From Chlorokybus atmophyticus (lineage: Eukaryota > Streptophyta > Chlorokybophyceae > Chlorokybales > Chlorokybaceae), in contig RHPI01002823.1 of NCBI GenBank assembly GCA_009103225.1, forward strand, positions 570,989 to 634,988: a DNA stretch of 64,000 bases. The letters are read 5' to 3'. Made by a program: the position numbers and the translations under genes. The notes under the pieces were generated by a model. That model was not told the origin of the DNA. It saw only the letters and a list, made by a program, of their open reading frames with translations, and searched no databases. Shown in pieces: positions 1-12,351 of the stretch (its first letter is position 1; the number at the start of each line of letters is the position of its first letter).

Positions 1-842
1 AGGACGCTGCTACCTACCTTTGCCGGAACACAAAAATACGTCTCCCGTAAAATAGTCTGCAAGTTGCAGCCAAGCACATCTCGACGTGGTTAATCTGGTT
101 GGTAGCCACATAAACAAGTTTGTGACAGAGTTTCGACTACCAACATAACGGCCAAGCAAGAGTTGTACGCAGCTACTGATGGCTGATTAGCTCATCAGGC
201 CCCCGCTATAGCTGATGTTTACAAAATAAAATGTGAGCTACTGTGGAGTGACAGCAACAATGTTGCGAGAAAGCAACATGCTATCAACGCGACATTGCTG
301 GGTATAGCGCGATAGCCGCAATTGGTCTAGCAAACATCCCCTGCCGCGTACCGTTGTTTGCAGCGACGGGCAAGTGTTTTCACTGCCTCCTCTGGTTTTC
401 GCTACACCGCAGCTGCCAACCCATACCAGAACACAGGTCCAAACACTAGTACGTCCGCCTTCCAACCAAACCCTAGCAGCCACCCGCCCAACTGGCCAAG
501 AAAACAAGGCTGCAAGTCAAGGGAGGGATGCTGCCTGTTCGCTTCTGGCTCACAACGTTACAAACGAGGAAAAAGTAGCGCCACGCCGCTACCACCCAAC
601 GCCACAACGTGTCCTCGTTATTCCGCCTCCTACGCAACCAGCCCTTCCACCAAGTCCTCTGCCCCGCCGCCGCCGCCGCCCGAAGATGCTTTGCCGTATC
701 TCAGCTTCACGTTTTTTGTCCAGGTGGCATAACGTCGATACGATCGATACTCTCAGCATTAAGCAACGCGTCACGCTGTATTCTTTACGTTACAAGCGGC
801 GGCGGTGTTGGCGGCGGTCGCAAGCAGGAGGTGTACCAGCCC
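1..842. other. Intergenic/upstream region
   Basis: There is no convincing gene before the CENP-W-like start at 843. Several overlapping open frames between 358 and 860 on both strands are low-complexity Pro/Arg-rich readings of a GC-rich stretch containing a CCG run near 662-680, and none resembles a known protein. One of them runs in frame into the CENP-W-like exon 1, so a longer N-terminus of that protein cannot be excluded. The region probably holds the promoter and 5' UTR. Confidence 0.5.
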
Positions 843-1629
843 ATGAGCTACCCTCGTAGCACGCTCCGGAGCGTCCTGAGCCAACACCTTCCAGACGGTG
901 TGAAAGTCGCCAAAGACGCCGATCACTTGGTGAGAGAACATCGACAACCAGCAGCACAACACATTGCAAAGCAGCCAGCCTTCTGCGTCATAAGCACGTG
1001 AAGCTAGTAAAGCTGTCAACTCACTCTTTGCATTGATCCGCAATCATGTTTGCAAGCAAATCACGACGGTTGCAACGACCATGCCACCACTAGTGTTGAG
1101 CCCTCCGCTTACCGGACCAGACAGTTGGAGCAGTGTTCGTGCACTAAGGGCATACGCTTACAGGGTTGCAGTTTATTTGATTCATAATCCATAGATAGCT
1201 GTAGTTGGTGTACTTGTTAGCAAGTTGAGCCTGGCAATTGCACGCATGGCTCTCAAGTCACTTCACCGCAAATGACTCAACTGCACTCAAGTTCTTATTG
1301 CTTGGTTGGCTACCTAACAGGTGTATTTGGACTGTTGCCTGTTCATGAAGGAGCTGAGCAAAGAGGCACAGAAGCTCGCTCAGAGGGACTCAGCCAGGAC
1401 TGTTGCAGCCGAACACGTCCAGCAAGCTCTGCCTGTGCGCACTCTATGTCATGCAAGTCTTACCCATTGCTGCTATGCGCACTAGGTAGTCGGTTGAAAC
1501 TCATGCTGCTCTTGTGCATGAGACTGCAGCTTTGACCCACACATACTGCCACCAAATTAAGCCTATTGGCTGTTGTGTGCCTACCTTGTGGTTGTTGTGC
1601 AGGTGGTGCTGAAGCGCTTTGAAGCGTGA
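843..1629 (+). CDS. CENPW: CENP-W-like histone-fold protein (75 aa, 3 exons)
   Basis: Three exons join in phase 0: 843-929, 1321-1434 and 1603-1629 (stop TGA 1627-1629), giving 75 aa. Donors are GTGAGA and GTGCGC; acceptors end AACAG and TGCAG. Exon 2 contains VYLDCCLFMKELSKEA followed by AAEHVQQAL, and the protein ends VVLKRFEA. This matches the CENP-W pattern of a helix (VHLNCLLFVHRLAEES in human), the EHV box and a short VILKK-type tail; human CENP-W is 88 aa. In that family it dimerises with CENP-T to form a histone-fold unit of the inner kinetochore. The start was chosen because SYPRSTLRSVL matches the basic first helix of the fold; the frame stays open upstream to 609. Family resemblance is by eye, and another small histone-fold protein is possible. 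Confidence 0.62.
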
Positions 1630-1648
1630 CTGCAAGCTCTCGCACTGG

Positions 1649-2316
1649 ATGTCAGGTCATGTGCTGCTTGCCATGGCCGTCGGCCTGTTATTAATCGCAA
1701 CAATTAGTGGCCAAGCGGTTGAGCCAGCGTCTGTAGCGCGGCCTCGCTTGACACGCCAGCTGGCCAGAATCTGGCAGCGTAGCTCAGCTCAGCACAGCAT
1801 GGTCGCATCTGATCAGGTACGTTGCAATGATTGTGACAGGAAACCAGTCGTTGACAGCCGTTGTGTCTCATCTCCGCTGTTGGCAGGCGTCGGATCAGAA
1901 TGCAACGAGCATCTTTGTGTATGGTACGCTGAAGAGTGGACAGCCTCGTCACGCAGCATTGCATGGTCAACGCTTCGTTGGACCAGCCAGGACGCAGCCG
2001 ATGTACAGAATGGTAAACTGCGGCAGCTATCCGGCTCTTGTACAGGTAAGCCTCCAATTCAGGTTGTGTTGGTAATGATGTTGGAACAACACCAATAACC
2101 TTGTGATAGGTGGCGGCAGACTTGCAGGGTGTCTCAGTGGAGGGCGAGGTTTGGTCGGTTGATCAGGCATGTTTGGCCCGGCTTGACAATATCGAGGGCG
2201 AAGGCTTTTTGTACAAACGAGCGAGTGTCAAGTTGTTGGGTTGTGAAGATAGCGTGCAAACCTACCTGTACCTCCGCAGCATTGAGGGGCTGCCCGACTG
2301 CGGTTCGCGGTGGTGA
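1649..2316 (+). CDS. Gamma-glutamylcyclotransferase (AIG2/GGACT-like), signal-anchored
   Basis: Exons 1649-1816, 1887-2045 and 2110-2316 (stop TGA) join in phase 0 to a 177-aa protein. Residues 1-20 form a hydrophobic segment (signal peptide or anchor), then the GGCT-like fold begins with the glycine loop FVYGTLKSGQPRH near residue 67. Further family marks are a G-x-YPAL segment, GEVWSVD, LDNIEGEGFLYKR, whose first Glu fits the catalytic acid position, and CGSRW at the C-terminus. Members cleave gamma-glutamyl amides or peptides with release of 5-oxoproline; the substrate here cannot be told. The predicted signal suggests an endomembrane or organelle location, unlike cytosolic GGCT. The start lies only 19 bp after the CENP-W-like stop, so the two may share a transcript or the 5' end may be modelled wrongly. 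Confidence 0.72.
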
Positions 2317-4018
2317 GGCAGCCGTTGTGTATATAGTGTCTCAGTCTGGTACATTTGTCGTTGTCTAGCCCACATCTATAAAGCTTGTTGCGCTGGATAT
2401 CTGCGCCATGCCAAGTTGGGGCGTTGTCTGCCTTGATTGAGATAACCTACTAACTTGCCATTACACCAGTGCGTGCTGCGAATGCACATGTGAGAGGACA
2501 TGCATCGAGCACAACACGACAAGTGTGTTGAGTTATTTGTTTGCCAGGTGTTTGCCGGGGTGACACAGGCCGCCAATCAGCCTGCGTTGTGCAGCCACCC
2601 ACTAACCATGTACATGTTCCTATGTAGTAGTGTATATTATCAGGAAAATGCATCTGGTACTACAATGCGCCCAACCAAGTCCATGGCCACAACATCTGGC
2701 ATCTGAGGACAACACATGCCACATGGTCACAAGCTAGATCAGACTGTCATGAGCCAACGCAGTTACATCAATGCTAAAACTGGTGCAGCCCTTGGTTGGC
2801 ATGCTGCCGGGTGATGTATCTCTGGCTGGTACCGCAGTGATCTGGAGTAGAACGTAAGGTCCAGCAGAGCAAGCTGACGCAGCAAAGCACGTCACAGCAC
2901 ACAGATCAGCAGCCACTCACACACGCCTGCCTCTTGCCACAATTGCACAGCACAAATGGCATTCTGACGACATCAATTCAAAGGCTCCGGGAGTAATCGT
3001 GGTCGTGTTGCCCTGCCTGCCTTGCTTGCCCTACCAGTGTACAAAAGATGCCAGAGGCAATTTGTACATGTCACGCTACGTTCACATGCATTGTGTGTGC
3101 ACGTGTGCGCGCGTGCGTGCATGTCTAGGTGGTGATTGTTATTGAGGTTATCGAGGTGTTATTATTAAAGGTGTGTACAAATACCGGAAAATTGAATACA
3201 TATATTTGTGTGCATCACAAATCAATTGATGTGCATCAATAGAGCTAGACTGTGAAATGCATGAGTAATATAAATATACATGTGCACAACATGTGTCACG
3301 CAGCATGGTTTTGCGAGAACGCACCCGTTGCATAGCAGTTGTGCGTGTTGTGTTATTTTATCGCGGTGATTGCGACATGCATGACGAGTTAAGATGTGAA
3401 CATGCACACGATACCATTGACAGAGTTTATTTCATGAACACATAAGATGTAATATGCTTATGAAGCTAACATCATTGAAAAGCTAAGCGAGTGCTAGCGT
3501 CCACATCATGTAGCTGTTTACAATTCAATGTCGCTTTATAAATGTTCACATGCATGACTTAACAACAATACGTCCTTACCAAGCCTTGCCAATGAGGCAT
3601 TGACTAGGCCAGCACATTGCATGACAATGACGCAGGCCTACATCATCGAGTCAGGGCACGCTTAGCAAGCGTCGCTTACGGTAATTCTGCGTGACGCAGT
3701 TATCAAATGCCACCTGGACCGTCACACTCAGCAGCCTTTGCGCGGGAAACAGCGTCGCGCACTGCTGTCCCGGCGTTTCCGCCGCACCCGGGCGACATCC
3801 GGCGATCGCAACGGACGCAATGCTGGATGTGCTTGTCATGCCCGCCGTCGCCGTCGCCGTCGTCGTCGCTCAGGCCGGCCATGCGCATGAGGAGGTTGAG
3901 GTCGAGGACGAGCATGGGGTTGCGCAGTGGATGCAGGGTGGCGATAGTGAAAGCGGGCAGCATTTGCAGCAGTAGCTAGCTGCTGCTGAGGTAGTTAGCT
4001 TCCTGCACTGGTGTGGCC
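2317..4018. other. Intergenic, with unresolved exon-like stretches
   Basis: No gene could be assembled. Minus-strand open stretches near 2640-2710, 2745-2850 and 3713-3888 read like exons; the last begins with an Asp/Gly-rich segment then HCVRC, and could be the first exon of a gene divergent from the exchanger. Their phases do not join. Positions 3080-3125 are an alternating TG/CG tract. 3150-3600 is AT-rich with nothing recognisable. Confidence 0.4.
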
Positions 4019-6782
4019 ATGGGCAACAGCAGGGGGCGGCGGCTGCTGCGCTCAGCCGCCGCCGCCGCCTGCTTGTGCGTGCTAGGGTACTTCGGGTTCT
4101 TGCCGTCCGGGGGATACACCAGGCAGAGCAGGGGTCTCACCGGCGGGACGCTCGCGGAGGTAGCTTTTCCCCAAGGCGGATTGAGGGTTTTGCTGCAGGC
4201 GGAGGAGCTTGCCCCTTTTCCTGCAAACAGTACTATAGTAAGTTTTGCTTGTTGTACCCAACCTGGACAAACAAGAGTGCACACATTGCCTGCATTGAAA
4301 TCGCAGCAGAAGTTGGTTTAAGCTGTTACAGGTGGAGTAGCACATACGGTCCATGCCCTTGCACTGTTTAGGTCATGATTCTATGCCAGCTGTTCCTCAC
4401 CATTAAGTGCTGTCTGATCAACGGGAGGCGCAATCTGCGATGCTATGTGCACTCTATTACCTTTGTGGCTTCGTACGCAGCGTTTGCTGCTGTCATATCA
4501 TTGATTAATTATGCACCCCATGCATGTGGCTGTGGCATTGCATGTTATGGTTTCACTTGCACTAGTAAATAATATCGCACCCTCGCAGAGTGCCCTGCCT
4601 GTTGGACAGGTGCAGCATGAGTGCACAAGTTGCTGCTTGGTTAGTAATAGTGATGTCAGCTGTCACACTCAACACCAGAATGCCAGCTGATACGCAGAGT
4701 ATCGCACGTGGATGGCTTGGTTCTGTTAAGGTGCCCATGTTTGCAATGCAGTAACACCGAGGCCAAGCAGGGTTGCGTTGCTGTGCGATAGCTAGTGTAT
4801 TGCTTTAGCACGCTGCGGTGCCTGTTGCGGCATTGTTGTAGTCGCAGTTTGCAACACATCGCCTATGCTCATCTTCCATGTGCTGCTGTAACCAATGCAG
4901 CTTGCATGTTTGGCCTTGGCCATGTGTTGACACCAATTGCCTGGCAGCAGGAGTCTACTGGTGCATGCGATGATCTCAAGCATTGGGAGCGCAGCGGTGG
5001 CGTAGCGGTCTACATAGCGGGGCTGTTGTATCTGTTGCTTGGGGTTGGCATTGTTTGCGAGGAGTATTTCGCGGTGTCATTAGAGCTCCTGGTGAAGAAG
5101 CTGAACCTGCCTGAAGATGTTGCAGGTAACAACACCACAGCACAACGCCAAGTCATGTTACTGTGCTTGCCCGCAATTGCCTATGCATATCCATGTCAAG
5201 GATGTTAGTCAGTGTGTCACACATTATGTGTCTCAATGCCTGGATTTGTGCTGTTTCAGTCGTTTAACGGAGTACTGTGATGTTGCTTGCAGGAGCAACA
5301 TTCATGGCTGCGGGCACATCCGCGCCCGAGTTGTTTGCAAGCTTAATGGCTTTGCTCAACCCGAGCGCAGACAGCGATGTGGGTATTGCCACTATCGTTG
5401 GTTCTGCGGTGTACAACATACTTGTGATTGTGGCGCTCTGCGTGCTGGTGCCTAGGAAGAGCATACAAGTTGAACCTCGCTCGCTGTCGAGAGACTGTTT
5501 CTTCTACGGCCTCGCAATTGTCAGCATCATATGGATCTTCTACGATGGCGTCGTGCATTGGTGGGAGGGACTGATATGTGTCATGGCATACATGTGTTAT
5601 GGCTGCTACATGGCCGTGGACAAGCGGTTTTCCTCGTGGTTGTATTACAAGTTCTGGGGCGCACCCAAGCCTGTATCAGTACCCGTTGATAGTGTTGATG
5701 GCTTCTCTGCTGCTGGCACCTCTGCACCGGTTGGCCAGAAGAAGGGTTACAGTGAGTTTCGTGATGAAGATGATGGCAGAGATGATTCCCTGATGATCAA
5801 GGAGCCACCTGGCAGCAATTACGAGCTCCCATCTACAGCATCGAAGCACATCGAGCTGTCATCACTCAACATGTCTATGGCAGAGTGGCCATTTGTGGGT
5901 GCGAAGCCGCTCATATTGCCTGCAAGTCGGTTCGCAAGGACGGTCAGGATCGTCGCATACACGCAGCGGTTTTGCAAGAATTGCAGAAAAGGCGTGCTTC
6001 TGCGACGGGAGTCTCTCAAACCTCTCTCATTGCCAATTGCCTCGGCACCGGAGCAGATGACCACGATCGCTCTTGGGGATGAGAGGGTTGACGCCAACGA
6101 CGATGACAGCGTCCATAACCCCGTGCTGCGCAACGTGTACAAAATCGGTAACGAGTTGGACGGCCTTTTGCCTCACGACCCATTTCATGTAGAGAACCCT
6201 TTTGCAGTTCCCAATCGGCGCATTGATAAGGTGTTTTGGCTGCTGGCGCTGCCTTGGCAAGCAGCGTACTTCATAACAATACCCAACTGCAAGAGGCAGA
6301 GGTGGAGGCCGTACTTCCTCCTCACATTCATCATGGCGATCGTGTGGATGGGCTTGATATGTTGGCTGCTTGTTGAGTGGGCAACTCGTGTCGGCTGTAT
6401 CCTTAACATCCCCAGTGCGTTCATGGGCGTGACCATCCTCGCAGCCGGCACAAGTCTACCGGACACGCTCGCATCAGTGGCTGTTGCCAAAACCATGCCG
6501 CAGATGGCGCTGGCGAATGCGCTTGGCAGCAACATTTTTGACGTGTGGATTGCGTTGGGCGTGCCTTGGCTGTTCGTGCTGCCCTTCAAGGGTCCGATAC
6601 GCGTCCCGACAAGCGACCTGTTGTCCAACTCTCTCATTATGGCGGCTGCGCTCTGCTTGTACTACATCAGCGTGATGTTATCGAAATGGCGGATGAAAGT
6701 TGGGATGGGCTTTTTCTTTCTTTTCTGCTACGTCATGTATGTGGCGTACAATGTGGTTTTCATTTGGATTCTCAGGGATTGA
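4019..6782 (+). CDS. K+-dependent Na+/Ca2+ exchanger (NCKX/SLC24-like)
   Basis: Exons 4019-4237, 4948-5125 and 5293-6782 (stop TGA) give 628 aa. The N-terminus starts at the first ATG, with an Arg-rich stretch and a hydrophobic signal/TM segment. The first Na_Ca_ex half has the alpha-1 motif GATFMAAGTSAPELF joined exactly across the exon 2/3 junction; the second has alpha-2 VTILAAGTSLPDTLASV and ANALGSNIFD. The Asp in GTSLPD and the Asp in GSNIFD are the positions associated with Ca2+ and K+ binding in NCKX proteins, which argues for K+ dependence. Between the halves lies a roughly 240-aa hydrophilic loop rich in acidic residues. The protein would export Ca2+ against Na+ across plasma or vacuolar membrane. 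It is odd that exon 3 is a single 1.49-kb block in an intron-dense region. Confidence 0.9.
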
Positions 6783-8447
<1,665 letters not shown>

Positions 8448-8459
8448 NCCCGCCCCCTC

Positions 8460-9894
8460 TCTTAGTATGTGTTTGCGGGCAATTGCTAGCGGGTGTGGAG
8501 GGTGGCGCAAGTAAAACATGACAAGTAAGCAAGGCCCGTGCACTGCTGTCAATTCTACACTTACAACGTACTATCAACAAAAACTCCCCGTCACCAGTAC
8601 GTTAAATGTGTCAAGCACCATATTTATCGAAACACATGCACTGATTTTAGCATTGATGCCATGATGCCGTGCTGTCCTAGGCTGCTGGATAGCCTGCTGA
8701 ACAGTACTGGCCAACACAATAGGATAAGGTCGCAGCACATTACACCCTATACTGTCACAAGACGTTTGCCCTTGCATGCTGGGCAGATTTGCGGTTGAGA
8801 TGAGTTTCTAAGTCGGTGAACACCAGACACAAAGCCCAATCCTTTGCTACAAGGCAAAGAAAAAACATGAATTCGCAATGCCCAGCGGCCAAAATGCACA
8901 CTTGAACACCTTCATGCCGAAACCATGTTACACAAACACGGTGCGACACAAAGACTGTCACCCTGCTACGATACACGCATCACAACACGACATGCATGTT
9001 ACACTCCGCTAACCCCCCTATGCGACACAACACAACACAAGAGTTGGTAGTGTATCATCCATTGGCTAAGCCTGCAATCAGCCTGACATGTTACTGTTGC
9101 CCCACCCGGTCGTCAATCTTTTATGGGCTGCTGCCGCTTGGCACAAAGATGACCGCATAGGGTCCAGTGGGGAGCCCTGTGCCCAGATTGGTGATGTTGA
9201 AGCCGGGGCCGTACTCCGCACCAGAGGCCTCAAGCCTCCTGGTTCGCATGTAAATATGCGCACAAGTTTTGAGCACGCATTGTATCTCATGCAATGCGGG
9301 TAAATGCGCGTGTGCAATATTAACACATGGCGCAGGATGCCGCATCATGCGCCATGTGTTGATAATGATTGGCGATAGTGATTAGCGATCACAGACATAT
9401 TTTACCGACAATCAGGGGCAATTATGAACACACGTTATGCACATAAATATACTCTACATTATGGTGTCTTGCCATGGAAGACAATAGTACACATTATTGC
9501 ATGGCCCATGATGCGTATGTGTCACGCCCACAGGGCAGGCAAAAGTTATTCTCTGTCCCTTACATATGTGGTAAGTAAGATGAGACCAAGTGGGGACCCA
9601 CACTACGCAAGCGTGTGTAGTGCTTGTGGGTGTGCTCTCATGTAGGTCTGCTCTAGAGCCTGTGCGGCCTTGAGAATGATGAATTACACAAGGCATGATG
9701 GCAAGCACAGGGCTGATCATAGCCGATGAGACATCATGTGATGTACAAAGACATATGTGTGCATATGTCAGCATGTGTATGCATGTGTTTGCATATGTGT
9801 GCACATGTACGCATATGCGTGCATATGCGTGCATGAGAGGTATGTACTAGATGTATGCATGTATATGCATGCGCATATGTGTGCATGAGTATGA
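8460..9894. other. Non-coding region
   Basis: Nothing recognisable as a gene on the plus strand. On the minus strand 9240-9121 reads as a plausible terminal exon (EYGPGFNITNLGTGLPTGP, stop TAA) after an acceptor-like AG, but no upstream exon could be joined. A hairpin lies at 9322-9360 and a TG/CATATG-rich minisatellite at about 9730-9890. Confidence 0.35.
9322..9360. repeat. Perfect 13-bp inverted repeat (hairpin)
   Basis: Left arm 9322-9334 (AACACATGGCGCA) and right arm 9348-9360 are perfectly complementary with a 13-nt loop. It lies in non-coding DNA and has no assigned role. Confidence 0.8.
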
Positions 9895-10075
9895 TGTCCT
9901 AGGCTGATGTGACCAGCCAAGGACGTTCACAACGTCTAAGGATGATGTGTGTGATGTCGTAGGCTGATGTGACCAGCCTAGGGACGTTTACAATGTCCGA
10001 GGCTGATGTGTGATCAGTCTTGGGCGTTGAAAGAGGTCCAAGGGCTGATGTGGCAGCCCTAGACATGAGTTGTGG
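9895..10075. repeat. Tandem repeat, about 60-bp unit
   Basis: The segment AGGCTGATGTGACCAGCC starts at 9901 and again exactly 60 bp later at 9961, each followed by (G)GACGTT-ACA, with further diverged copies (GGCTGATGTG) near 10000 and 10043. About three degenerate units are visible, directly after a TG-rich minisatellite. Confidence 0.75.
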
Positions 10076-11113
10076 TCAACGCAGCCATGACAAGGCATGT
10101 AGCCTTGGACTTGGATGTTCTAGGTCGGAGAGCAGGAAAGAGAGGGTATATGAACGGCCTCAACATGTATTGAGGCAGCTCAGCATGTGCATACTCGACT
10201 CTTGTGTGTGGGGTGCCTAGTTTAGTTGTTTAAGGGGCTCTCCCTCTCATCCCATGTGGGGTGTGATGTCCGTGGCAGCTTTGCACATGTGTGTGAGGTG
10301 TGCTCGAGTGTTTGAGTGTGTGGGAGCTGAGTAGAGGGGTTGGTGTCATCCTCTCCTTCCTTGGTGCGGTGCTGTGACTTCCTCTGCAAGGTACTGCACC
10401 AGTGTTGCTGGTAGGGCTTCCAGTAGTAAGTCCTTGTGCTTGTGCATAAGTTTGCCAAGCCGTCCAACAAGTAAGTGAGTGGTATCGTTACAGTATGTGC
10501 TCGTGTGTGGTTACCAGCTTACGGTAGCACTACTATTATGACAATCATGCTTGTAAGTGAGTGTTGAGCACGGAAGCTGACTCAGCTTTCGCCCACAAGG
10601 GGCCCTTATGGGCATAGTCTTACACCCACTTGACTGAAACAAAATATCTCCTAGAGTCTGTACTTGAAGCAAATACGCATGCGCTTAAAGCTTACGTGCA
10701 TCACTAATAAGTTGACTTGGGTACACATCCTGTATACCCAAATTAACACCATTGCATTGCTGGTAGCAATGTGTTAAGAAGTTTTAAATTATACAACAAG
10801 CGGTGTCTGCAGCTAGCGATTTGCCTTGAATGATGCATACGCACACAGTTACATGAGCAGTGCATTACAACAGTGGCGTTTTAGTACTCACACTTGCTGT
10901 CTGCAAATGTTATGTATATTTACATGACAGCAAGAAGCTGAAATGAGTTGTTGTAATGAGCATGTACATATGAAAACTACCCGACAGCCACAAATTAACA
11001 AAATGCACAAATGCTGATGCTTTCAAGGCATGGTTTGAGTGTGTTGATGGCAGCATCAAGCCTCAACCATGACGTTTCTAGGATTCACCCATTGCCCCCC
11101 TCCCCTCCCCCCT

Positions 11114-11192
<79 letters not shown>

Positions 11193-12351
11193 CACGCCAA
11201 CGTNCCCGCGACGCGCGCGCTCATATGCTACAACGCTGCCAGTGACGAGCCCACGTACCTATGACGGACGTACGGCACATTCTCAGGTGGCCAACCGGCA
11301 ACTAGAGCGCGCCAAGAGGCCTAGGGCCCTTCAGAGGCCCTAATAGGCTAGGGCCCCTGGCTAGGGCCCTGCCTATAGGGCAGAAAGCCTGGTCCAGGTC
11401 ACCGCCATACAGGTCAGCAGTGTTGAGCAACAGCAGTAGCAACACAGCAGATCTGCTGACAATCATGACCGTGCCACGGTGGCCCTCGCGGATACGATAC
11501 GTCATTTGAAAGCTTCAATCATTGGCTGACTCTCACCACTTGTGAGTCACAAGTCAGGCGGAGGGGGCGAAATCCACCACAAAAACATCCCGTCCTAATC
11601 CCAGCAGGCTTACTAATGGCCTATTGGTGTGTTTTTGTGCTGGGCACCGCACACTTATAACATACCAGTAACTCATTAATCACTTCGGTATGTGAGCAAC
11701 ACATGAGCATGAGCAGCGGTCAGAGGGGTACATTTTTCGCCACCGCTGCGCGCTCTACATAACATGCTTCGCCCGCGTGATAAGGCGGCCCTGCCTATCC
11801 TGATGAGTGGAGTCTAGGGCCGCTAGGAATATATATCACCAGATACTTGGGTAGATAAAGTCCTTGCACATTATCGTATCTTGCTCGAATGAATAACAGG
11901 GCACCGCACACGCTGTCCGCGAAGTCTTTTGCTACACGCCACGCCGGTGTGATGCATGCACTGCATGCGCCTGTGTCAATATTGGCTAGTAGCGGAGATT
12001 GGCATCTGTGCAAGAAGATGGTGCCATATATAGTCAGGCTGTACCCTCAGTCTCAGTTGTCAGCACAGCAGTAGTCGGACTTTTCCCCTCTGCTTGCCCT
12101 TGGCGGTGCTCCTGCCCGGTACGTTGGTTGACCAGATGGGTGGGTGGTGTATGTGTTGGGTGGGTGGGGAAGGGATCAAGTTGGTTGCTACCACTCTGCT
12201 GTCGTTGGCATTCACACTCATGCTACTACTCCTTGCTGTTGCCTTTCTTGCTGGCATTGGCACCATCCGCCCTTTGAGTGTGACGCATCGCTGATCTTTG
12301 TGCCCCCGTGCATGCATGCTTGTTGCTGCAGTGCACTGAGGAGCCAAGCCA
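10076..12351. other. Gene-poor region with simple repeats
   Basis: Contains a CT microsatellite, three CTAGGGCCC words at 11321, 11348 and 11361, and otherwise nothing identifiable. Open readings at 11889-12074 and 12094-12294, the latter with a strongly hydrophobic segment (ATTLLSLAFTLMLLLLAVAF), look protein-like but were not joinable into a gene. Confidence 0.35.
11117..11189. repeat. (CT)n microsatellite
   Basis: About 36 CT units follow a C-rich tract, with an ambiguous base at 11204. It is probably the edge of a collapsed or poorly sequenced segment. Confidence 0.95.
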
